Assembly (NCBI GenBank): GCA_945871045.1
Contig: CAMBUC010000110.1
Location: forward strand, 1-7,052
DNA length: 7,052 nt
Source: an uncultured bacterium
GTDB taxonomy: Bacteria > Bacillota > Clostridia > Lachnospirales > Lachnospiraceae
Direction: 5' to 3'
Shown here: piece after piece, positions 1 to 5,623 of the stretch
Layout: the number at the start of each line of letters is the position of its first letter
Numbering within the stretch: the first letter of the stretch is position 1
Position numbers and translations under genes: made by a program
Notes under the pieces: generated by a model
Database searches by the model: none
Seen by the model: the letters and a program-made list of their open reading frames with translations, nothing else
What the model was told of the DNA's origin: nothing

Positions 1-538
1 CAAAGTCAATGGTTTGCGAAGCGTACTGTGTGAAAGATCTGCTCATCGTCAGGTCTACGTTAAAATTGATTTCCCGTCCGTCAGAGGTCTTTACGATTCC
101 CTCTGTGGAAAAGGATGTTGTCTCATGCTCTTCATAATAAAATTCCGCAGTATACTGTCCGCCGGAAGGCTGACTTACCCCATACAGATCTGACAGCGCG
201 GAACTACCGGTGCGGGCATCTTTTCCCAGCAGAAGGTTTAACAGATAATTCAGCGTCTGCTCCCTTATTTTCATCAGATTCTGTAGACGGTCCGGGCGTT
301 TGATGCGCTGCAGCTGATCCACTTTTTGCCCGGATTGAAACCGATCCAGAAGATTATCGGAAAAACTGTTACCCCCTTGTTTGCCGCCATAAATGGCATG
401 TTCTGACTGTGCAGATGAAGAGCCGGCTGTCATTGACAACGATTTCTTTCCCCAAGTCACCAACGACTGTGAGGAGGCAGAACGGGAAGAGAAATTCCTT
501 CTTCCCGCCATGCTGATATTACTGGCTTGAATAATCAA
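1..538 (-). CDS. Hypothetical protein, N-terminal 179 residues (runs off left edge)
   Basis: The reading frame is open on the minus strand from a TTG at 538-536 to the window edge, giving 179 residues without a stop. I chose TTG because AAGGGAG (546-552) lies 7 nt upstream of it. The next in-frame ATG (511-509, residue 10) has no such site. The first 60 residues are rich in Ser, Gly and Gln. Residues 85-105 form a likely amphipathic Leu-rich helix, and residues 151-170 (SDGREINFNVDLTMSRSF) look like beta strands. There is no signal peptide or membrane segment. From memory, this block (TSDGRE, FN, MSRSF) resembles uncharacterised clostridial proteins that start with a MxxxSxNIxMxSSR-like segment and carry DxDxDG calcium-loop-like repeats further on. 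Those repeats would lie outside the window and I cannot confirm them. Function is unknown. It is transcribed divergently from spoVAC. Confidence 0.8.
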   Translation of the reverse strand, partial: MIIQASNISMAGRRNFSSRSASSQSLVTWGKKSLSMTAGSSSAQSEHAIYGGKQGGNSFSDNLLDRFQSGQKVDQLQRIKRPDRLQNLMKIREQTLNYLLNLLLGKDARTGSSALSDLYGVSQPSGGQYTAEFYYEEHETTSFSTEGIVKTSDGREINFNVDLTMSRSFTQYASQTIDF

Positions 539-545
539 ACGATCA

Positions 546-552
546 CTCCCTT
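546..552 (-). promoter_or_regulatory. Shine-Dalgarno site that decides the TTG start of the minus-strand gene
   Basis: Reading the minus strand, AAGGGAG is followed by 7 nt and then TTG at 538. This spacing supports the TTG start over the internal ATG nine codons later. Confidence 0.7.
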
Positions 553-608
553 GGAAGGATACCTGTTTATTCTGATTGTTTCCCTACAAAGCAAAATAAA
601 AGAACCAT

Positions 609-640
609 AAAAAGATTCCGAAATATCCCTTTTCGAAATC
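609..640 (-). terminator. Terminator-like hairpin in the leader of the minus-strand gene (possible attenuator)
   Basis: The arms at 640-631 and 623-614 (GATTTCGAAA / TTTCGGAATC on the minus strand) can form a 10-bp stem around a 7-nt loop, followed directly by five T at 613-609. In minus-strand RNA every position pairs, one of them as G-U. In plus-strand RNA the same position is an A-C mismatch, so the structure fits a minus-strand transcript better. It sits about 75 nt upstream of the TTG start, inside the presumed leader, so it could be an attenuator or simply a terminator for stray upstream transcription. The stem is AT-rich and only moderately stable. Confidence 0.4.
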
Positions 641-691
641 GATCTACCGTCCCTGGTTCATCCTTTTTATTTTATTATCCGGATGTTATAT

Positions 692-717
692 GTATCGGAA
701 GAAAAAGAAAAAAGTTA
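692..717 (-). promoter_or_regulatory. Possible sigma-28 (sigma-D/FliA-type) promoter for the minus-strand gene
   Basis: The minus strand reads TAAC, 14 nt of nearly pure pyrimidine, then TCCGATAC. The motility sigma factor consensus is roughly TAAA-N15-GCCGATAW. The CCGATA core is intact, but the -35 element and spacing are one step off (TTAA with a 15-nt spacer also fits). Transcription would start near 685 and give a leader of about 150 nt containing the hairpin at 609-640. No good TTGACA/TATAAT pair was seen for this gene. The assignment is pattern-based only. Confidence 0.35.
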
Positions 718-727
718 ACAATCACGT

Positions 728-757
728 GCATAATCATGGCAAAAACACGGCACAATA
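728..757 (+). promoter_or_regulatory. Forespore-type promoter (sigma-G/sigma-F) for spoVAC
   Basis: GCATA at 728-732 is separated by 18 nt from CACAATA at 751-757. The Bacillus sigma-G consensus is about GHATR-N18-CATNHTA, and only the third base of the -10 differs. With a 15-nt spacer the same region also fits the sigma-F form (CGGCACAATA against GGNNANANTR). spoVA genes are known forespore (sigma-G) genes in Bacillus, so the match agrees with the gene downstream. The expected transcript start is near 765, about 70 nt before the spoVAC ATG. Confidence 0.6.
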
Positions 758-837
758 CCATCAAATGACAAGAAAAACAGAAGCTGCCATTGCAGAAAAG
801 ATATTCGGGCAATGCGGCTGTGACAGGGAGATGCGCT

Positions 838-1314
838 ATGATGAAAAACGATACGCTGCCGCCGGAAAAGAAACGGCAGCAAAAAGAATATAATGACTAT
901 GTAAAAAAGGTAACACCCACGTACAATCTCTGGGGCAATATGGCTAAGGCATTTGTGGTAGGTGGTGTGATCTGCTGTATCGGTCAAGGTATCATCAATG
1001 CTGCAAAAGCATTGGGTGCGGATGAAGAGATGGCGCCCATGTGGTGTACCCTGATCCTGATCCTGTTAAGCGTCCTGTTGACGGGACTCAATATTTATCC
1101 CACCTTTGCAAAATGGGGTGGTGCCGGTGCATTGGTGCCCATCACCGGTTTTGCAAACAGTGTGGCAGCCCCCGCCATTGAATTTCGAGGCAGCGAGGGA
1201 AACGTATTTGGATGCGGCGCCAAAATCTTCACCATCTGTGGACCGGTCATTTTGTACGGTATTTTTACCAGCTGGCTGCTGGGGCTTGTCTATTGGCTTT
1301 GGGGGATGCTGTAA
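838..1314 (+). CDS. spoVAC: Stage V sporulation protein AC (SpoVAC)
   Basis: This 158-residue protein has the usual length of SpoVAC. SpoVAC is an inner-spore-membrane protein of the SpoVA system, which moves Ca-dipicolinate into the forespore and releases it at germination; B. subtilis SpoVAC is reported to act as a mechanosensitive channel. A charged N-terminus (residues 1-30) is followed by hydrophobic segments at about 36-58, 70-86, 95-113 and 126-156. Family hallmarks visible are AFVVGGVICCIGQ (38-50), the VPITGFANSV block (100-109), a following EF pair (115-116) and GAKIFTICGPV (127-137). I chose ATG 838 because GGGAG (826-830) lies 7 nt before it. The frame extends to a TTG at 790, but that start lacks a ribosome site and would add an unrelated stretch. 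The gene appears monocistronic: a forespore-type promoter lies before it and a strong terminator after it. spoVAD and spoVAE, its usual followers, are absent here. Confidence 0.93.
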   Translation: MMKNDTLPPEKKRQQKEYNDYVKKVTPTYNLWGNMAKAFVVGGVICCIGQGIINAAKALGADEEMAPMWCTLILILLSVLLTGLNIYPTFAKWGGAGALVPITGFANSVAAPAIEFRGSEGNVFGCGAKIFTICGPVILYGIFTSWLLGLVYWLWGML

Positions 1315-1384
1315 AAAAAGAAAACCTTCATCTGTTGGTAGTTGATGCCAGTGATTAGACAAGAAATGCAATTCATAGGAAAAC

Positions 1385-1429
1385 ACCGCTTGCAGGTTCC
1401 TGAAAGGAAAAGCAAGCGGTTCATTTTTT
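1385..1429 (+). terminator. Rho-independent terminator of spoVAC
   Basis: A perfect 9-bp stem, ACCGCTTGC (1385-1393) with GCAAGCGGT (1412-1420), encloses an 18-nt loop that can fold further through TTCC/GGAA. It is followed by TCATTTTTT. It lies 70 nt past the spoVAC stop and separates spoVAC from the calpain gene. Confidence 0.85.
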
Positions 1430-1443
1430 GCGAAAAAATGTCT

Positions 1444-1472
1444 TTTTTTTGTCTGTCAATTTAGGTTATAAT
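1444..1472 (+). promoter_or_regulatory. Putative vegetative promoter of the calpain-GNAT unit
   Basis: A perfect TATAAT lies at 1467-1472. At the standard 17-nt spacing the -35 position (1444-1449) falls in a run of T, which is a weak -35 box. The site follows the spoVAC terminator and lies about 67 nt before the calpain ATG, which is the expected place for a promoter. A sigma-A factor is assumed. The weak -35 may mean that an activator is used. Confidence 0.45.
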
Positions 1473-1538
1473 AGGTAAAAAATAAGTTTTCTATGATTCT
1501 AACTAGTTTGTCATAACATTGATAATGGGAGGATTCAA

Positions 1539-4124
1539 ATGGGTGGAGAAAATGGAACAATGGTGCAGCAGCAACCGATACAGCAACAGCAGCAACCGAT
1601 GCAGCAACAGCAGCAGCCGATACAGCAACAGCGGCAGGAACTGTTACCGGAGCAATTAGCCGCGCAGCAGGAGAGAGAACGGCAGGAGCGGATGCGCCGG
1701 GAACAGCGTTTGGTTCCGGAAACCGGAGTCAAGGCAAAGACAAAGAAATTGTTTACCGGTACGAAAAGAGAAAAAGCCTTTGGCGTCACAGAGAAAGAAG
1801 TGAATGATCATTTTTCGGAAGAGCGCAGTCAGGCGTTTACCCAGGAACTCCAGCGTAAAGTGGAAGAAGATATGAGAAAAACATATCACAAGGGGTTTCA
1901 CAATGTTTTAAAGAAGATCGCCGGATATGTGAAGTGCTTGCAGACCGGAGGCAGTTATGATGACCAGCAGAGTGCCTTCATGGAAGTGACCAATGCCATA
2001 CGGGATTACCAGAAGCGCTATCAGGAACAACCGAATCTGGATGCGGCGCATCAGATGGGATTGGAGCGGATCAATATGTATCAGTTGTACTTTGATACGA
2101 TTACCAACGGTTCCCTTCAGGTGCCGCAAGAGAAGGAGTTTCGGTATACACAGGATGCGGGGAAAAAACTGGCAAAGAATACGTCTATGAGTTCGCTTTC
2201 CTATGACCATGATGCTTCCAAGGAGTGTCTGTTTCCCCACGAACCGACAGTCGGAGATGTGTGGCAAAGAGGTCTGGGAGATTGTTATCTGTTGTCCGGG
2301 CTTGCGTCTCTTGCCAAGGATCATCCGGCGCTTATTAAGCAGAGCATGTGGGATGACGGAAAGGGCCATGTCACCGTACGTTTTTTCAAGAAGGGATACG
2401 ACCATACGGATGAATTGCCGGAAAAAGAGAAAGGCATGCTTGCGGATTCTCAGGCATCAGAACTCCAGACTATGAATACAGAGACCCTGATCTTAAAACT
2501 GTTAACTTCTTTGAGTAATGACCTTCTGGAGGATATAAAATTTGCACCTGCAGTCAGCAACATTTATACCGACACCGTAAATAAGTCAATCGCGGTGGGG
2601 ACTCAATATTTCTTTAAACATGAAGGTGAGGCGGACGTTCAGACGAAAATGGAGGAGTTAGAGAAGAAAGCCAGGAGTTTTATGAACAGAATGGGGTCCT
2701 TAACTTTGGACAATGTGCCGGCGCTTTGCAGGCTGGCGGAACGGTTGGCGCAAAATCCTGAGTTTGTTGAAAAGATCGTTGATGCAGTGCGAAAGGAAAA
2801 TGCAGAAAAAAATGATGCGACCGAGGCTTTGAAGAAGGGCTATTCGCTGCTGGCTGACAGTCTGCTGGATTCGGACAATCCCTTGTATCAGGAGGTAACA
2901 AACTTGTATAATAAACTTGCTGATCTGGAGGAGCCGGAGGCAGTTCCGATCTATGTGACGGTAGATAAAAAGGTGCCCCGGGTCATGGGAGCGGATTTCT
3001 ATGCTGCCAATTCGTTATGGGTGTCGATGATCGAACGGGCATATGCCGCCTCCGGGCTGCACAACCGGAAAAGCAGGCAACCGGATTCGGCGAAGGATCA
3101 GGCTGCCATGAATAAATTTTTGAATAACGAAAGAAAAATCTTGGAAAAACAGGATAATCCGAAACTTTTGCCGGAAGAGGTCAATTATTTGCTGGCGAAA
3201 AAACAAAGGGAATATATGGAGAACTATCGCCGCAGTTATAAGAACATTGAGGGAGGCCAAAGTTCGGATTTTTTACAGACCTTTACCGGAATTGCCAGAC
3301 AGGATCACTTGATAGGTGACATGTATTGGAACAAAAAAGATAACGTGACCAAAACAGTAATCGACTCTGTGAAAAATGGGATGCTTGAAATTATGGTTCC
3401 GTATATGGAAAATCACGACAGGCTCCTAGCGTTTGTGCTGGATCATATATTTCAAGATTATTCCATGAACAAATTGCAAAAACTGTATGATTCCAAGTTA
3501 TATCGCGTACATGTATCGGATCTTGTGAGTCATTTCTGTAAGATTGAGAATTGGATGGAGAATCCAAAAGAACAAATGAAAAAATATCACCTGAATAAAG
3601 AAACACTGGAGCAGATCGTGCAGGAACTCCGGGAAAAACTTCCGGAATACATAGAACAGGAGGTGGAAGCCGATAGGCTCAAGGTTCAGTATGATTCGAT
3701 GTCCGGGAAGTATACAGAGGCTGCAAATAAGGAGTATAAAGCCATAGAGGATGCATTGCGCAATCATATTCCGATAAATGTTGGTACGGTAAGTTTCCCG
3801 ACTGGTTCAAAATCGGGACTAAATGGTGAGCGCATGGAAGGCGGAATGGTAGGCGGCCATGCCTATGCCATTGTGGGTGTCAAGGAGATGGACGGCAAGA
3901 AATTTATCGAAATGCGTAATCCCTGGAGAACAGGGGATACCGGCTATGTAAAGTGTACAAAGCCCGGGGAGAAGACGGTATATGAGAAAGTCCAATATGG
4001 TCACGGGCCCTTGGGAAATATCTTCCGGCAAAAGGAGCAGGGTACCTTTTTTCTCGAACTGAACGATTTTGTAAAAAATGCTAGAACCATCTATTATAAC
4101 AGCAATCAGGCAGTGACAGCGTAA
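1539..4124 (+). CDS. Calpain-family (peptidase C2) cysteine protease with Q-rich N-terminus and split core
   Basis: This 861-residue protein is a likely active, soluble papain-fold cysteine protease of the calpain family. The Cys box is VWQRGLGDCYLLSGLASLA, with oxyanion Gln243 and nucleophile Cys249. The His box is GGHAYAIVGV with His774, and the Asn box is MRNPWR with Asn794. Further core pieces are PIYVTVD (470-476), LWVSMIERAYA (493-503), IEGGQSSDFLQTFTG (570-584) and the closing FFLELNDFVKNARTIYYN strand-helix near the C-terminus. These match the order in animal calpains, but Cys and His are 525 residues apart instead of about 157. Charged, largely helical insertions at about 291-465, 506-565 and 591-745 account for this. 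The N-terminus (10-33) is a Gln repeat followed by an Arg/Glu-rich helix (44-57). There is no signal peptide, membrane segment or visible EF-hand domain. The start is ATG after GGGAGG (1527-1532). It is the first gene of a unit with the GNAT gene 27 bp downstream. The substrate is unknown; regulated intracellular cleavage or a non-classically exported effector are both possible. Confidence 0.9.
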   Translation: MGGENGTMVQQQPIQQQQQPMQQQQQPIQQQRQELLPEQLAAQQERERQERMRREQRLVPETGVKAKTKKLFTGTKREKAFGVTEKEVNDHFSEERSQAFTQELQRKVEEDMRKTYHKGFHNVLKKIAGYVKCLQTGGSYDDQQSAFMEVTNAIRDYQKRYQEQPNLDAAHQMGLERINMYQLYFDTITNGSLQVPQEKEFRYTQDAGKKLAKNTSMSSLSYDHDASKECLFPHEPTVGDVWQRGLGDCYLLSGLASLAKDHPALIKQSMWDDGKGHVTVRFFKKGYDHTDELPEKEKGMLADSQASELQTMNTETLILKLLTSLSNDLLEDIKFAPAVSNIYTDTVNKSIAVGTQYFFKHEGEADVQTKMEELEKKARSFMNRMGSLTLDNVPALCRLAERLAQNPEFVEKIVDAVRKENAEKNDATEALKKGYSLLADSLLDSDNPLYQEVTNLYNKLADLEEPEAVPIYVTVDKKVPRVMGADFYAANSLWVSMIERAYAASGLHNRKSRQPDSAKDQAAMNKFLNNERKILEKQDNPKLLPEEVNYLLAKKQREYMENYRRSYKNIEGGQSSDFLQTFTGIARQDHLIGDMYWNKKDNVTKTVIDSVKNGMLEIMVPYMENHDRLLAFVLDHIFQDYSMNKLQKLYDSKLYRVHVSDLVSHFCKIENWMENPKEQMKKYHLNKETLEQIVQELREKLPEYIEQEVEADRLKVQYDSMSGKYTEAANKEYKAIEDALRNHIPINVGTVSFPTGSKSGLNGERMEGGMVGGHAYAIVGVKEMDGKKFIEMRNPWRTGDTGYVKCTKPGEKTVYEKVQYGHGPLGNIFRQKEQGTFFLELNDFVKNARTIYYNSNQAVTA
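1575..1637 (+). repeat. Three in-frame 21-bp tandem repeats encoding P-(I/M)-QQQQQ
   Basis: Three units begin at 1575, 1596 and 1617 and encode PIQQQQQ, PMQQQQQ and PIQQQRQ (residues 13-33). The units differ at only a few bases, mostly ATA/ATG and CAA/CAG exchanges. The unit length is a multiple of three, so gain or loss of a unit would change length without shifting the frame. The tract lies in the N-terminal tail of the protease, outside the catalytic core. Confidence 0.9.
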
Positions 4125-4151
4125 AATGGCAGGAAATCGGAGGGTGGAAGA

Positions 4152-5501
4152 ATGGAACATATGTCTGTGAAAATGGCAGGAAAAGAATCATATAGTGAGT
4201 TACTCCCTTTGGTGGCGCCGGAAGCCAGAGGGATGCTGGCATCCGATGAAGCGGGACTTCTGCTGGCAGTGAAGGACACCGGAGAGGAACGAGAAGAGGT
4301 GTGTGGTGCAGTGCTGTTTTGCAATGATCCGGAGCAGGGATTTTTGATTCCCTCCATCTATGTGAAAAAGGAGTACCGCAGGCAGGGGATTGGCGCCCTG
4401 CTCTTAACAGCAGCGCAGCAGCAGGCGCAGGCATGTGGCGCCGGGGGAATCACGCTGACTTATGAGGTGTCCGATGCGGCACCTGAGGAAGCAGAGGAGC
4501 AGACGCGATTTTTTCTGCAAAACGGTTATGGTATGCCTTCTGAAGAAAACACGGTGATGACGATTCCTATGGAGAGTCTGGAAGACAGCCAAGTGGCAAG
4601 TCTGCCAAAACCGGGGCAGGAGCACATCAAAAAAATGAGATCCTTTGATGATCTGCCGTTTCTCGTCGGCACGGACTACCGTGAAAGATTAGGCAATGAG
4701 ATCCCACGAATTTTGGACCGGTCTTTTGCGCCGGGGGTGGTGATTCCGGAACTGACACTGGCCTATGTACAGAAACATCAGGTCGTGGCATTCGTCGTAT
4801 GCTCGGATGTAGATGGAGCGCTCCATCTGCACGCTGCCTATGTACAAAATCAGACGCATGCAAAAGCGCTGATCTATCTGGTAAAGCAGATCCTTCAGAT
4901 TGCCCAGGAATCATTTCCCCAGTATCGCGTCCTGACGATTACGGCGGCTACTTATCAGGGCAGGTTATTGGCAGAAAAACTGTTAAGCGGTGCGAAGATC
5001 CAACGGACGACCGTCTATACCTGTTCCAAACCGTTGTATGCGGATCAGGTCTCCGTAGAACCCGTCGGATTTGGTGAAGCGCTGGTGCGTTTCCAGACGC
5101 TGACGGAGGGTCTTGCACAGGAGGGAATGATCTCCTATCTGCATGTGATGCCCGGGGAGATGCCGGTGGTACAGCTGCCCATTGGTGAGAAAAAACAGTT
5201 CCCGATGGCAGTTGTGCGCTATTATGTGGATGTAGATGCGGAGGATACCCCATTTTTACTTCTGGCGGATGTAGAGTTTCCGGTAAAGGAAACTCCGGTC
5301 GAGAAACTGCGGGAACTGGTAAACCCGCTCTGTGATGCCGGTAAGATCACACGGGCCTACTGGAAAGATGAGGAGGAAACGGTACTTGTGCTGGAGGCGG
5401 AACGAAAAGAGGAAACTGCACTTGTGCCGGAGGAAACTGTGACATTTCTTGTGGATTTTGTTACGGCAGTTCGGGAAGTGATAGAGAAAATCTTGACATA
5501 A
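4152..5501 (+). CDS. Multi-domain GNAT-family N-acetyltransferase with C-terminal YbjN-like domain
   Basis: The protein has 449 residues. Residues about 5-140 are a GNAT domain that would transfer acetyl from acetyl-CoA to an amine: the strand IPSIYV (66-71) leads into the acetyl-CoA pyrophosphate loop R76-R77-Q78-G79-I80-G81 and the helix after it, and FFLQNGYG (120-127) is the typical late GNAT motif. Residues about 160-292 repeat the strand-strand-helix-strand-helix order (LTLAYVQ, VVAFVVCS, LHLHAAYVQ, then a long helix), but no RxxGxG loop is present, so this looks like a degenerate second GNAT domain. Residues about 300-449 (RYYVDVD, FLLLADVEFPV, a helix, VLVLEAE, and a final helix from about 426) resemble the YbjN/type III secretion chaperone-like fold; this is a style match, not a proven homology. 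The start is ATG after GGAGGG (4139-4144), with a 27-bp gap after the calpain gene, so the two are probably co-transcribed. The acetyl acceptor is unknown. Confidence 0.8.
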   Translation: MEHMSVKMAGKESYSELLPLVAPEARGMLASDEAGLLLAVKDTGEEREEVCGAVLFCNDPEQGFLIPSIYVKKEYRRQGIGALLLTAAQQQAQACGAGGITLTYEVSDAAPEEAEEQTRFFLQNGYGMPSEENTVMTIPMESLEDSQVASLPKPGQEHIKKMRSFDDLPFLVGTDYRERLGNEIPRILDRSFAPGVVIPELTLAYVQKHQVVAFVVCSDVDGALHLHAAYVQNQTHAKALIYLVKQILQIAQESFPQYRVLTITAATYQGRLLAEKLLSGAKIQRTTVYTCSKPLYADQVSVEPVGFGEALVRFQTLTEGLAQEGMISYLHVMPGEMPVVQLPIGEKKQFPMAVVRYYVDVDAEDTPFLLLADVEFPVKETPVEKLRELVNPLCDAGKITRAYWKDEEETVLVLEAERKEETALVPEETVTFLVDFVTAVREVIEKILT

Positions 5502-5565
5502 ATATCCGACTGTGTTAGTGTTAAAAATTGTTGAGAAAAATGAAATATGCAAAAGAACACGGCAA

Positions 5566-5594
5566 AACGGCAGATCTGACGAAGGTCTGCCGTT
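5566..5594 (+). repeat. Strong inverted repeat (hairpin) before the MATE gene
   Basis: AACGGCAGATC (5566-5576) and GGTCTGCCGTT (5584-5594) form an 11-bp stem with one G-T wobble around a 7-nt loop. No T-run follows on the plus strand, so it is not a standard intrinsic terminator for the GNAT gene. It ends 17 nt before the GGAGG of the MATE gene (5612-5616). It may be a regulator binding site, a leader RNA structure, or an mRNA-stabilising or processing hairpin between the two genes. The rest of the 5502-5623 gap shows no clear promoter. Confidence 0.6.
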
Positions 5595-5623
5595 GACACT
5601 GTGGTAAAGAAGGAGGAGACAGT

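Noticed and set aside
115..303. Short plus-strand reading frame of 62 codons
   Set aside because: It lies opposite the minus-strand partial gene, which has a better start, ribosome site and protein-like composition.
690..893. Lys-rich 67-codon plus-strand frame before spoVAC
   Set aside because: It has no ribosome site, covers the promoter region and overlaps the start of spoVAC in another frame.
1566..1637. CAG/CAA-rich repeats as a CRISPR array or non-coding repeat
   Set aside because: The 21-bp units are contiguous, without spacers, and keep the reading frame as Pro-Ile/Met-Gln5.
1535..1789. Minus-strand frame encoding runs of Cys (CCCCCIG repeats)
   Set aside because: It is simply the antisense reading of the CAG/CAA repeats of the calpain gene; no start signal supports it.
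1539..5501. Calpain-GNAT pair as a classical toxin-immunity or phage-defence module
   Set aside because: No secretion tag, LXG domain, defence-type sensor domain or mobile-element context is visible, so this specific label is not supported.
5493..5521. TTGACA at the end of the GNAT gene as the -35 of a transporter promoter
   Set aside because: The hexamer is perfect, but the sequence 17 nt downstream (TAGTGT) is a poor -10 box, so I do not call a promoter.
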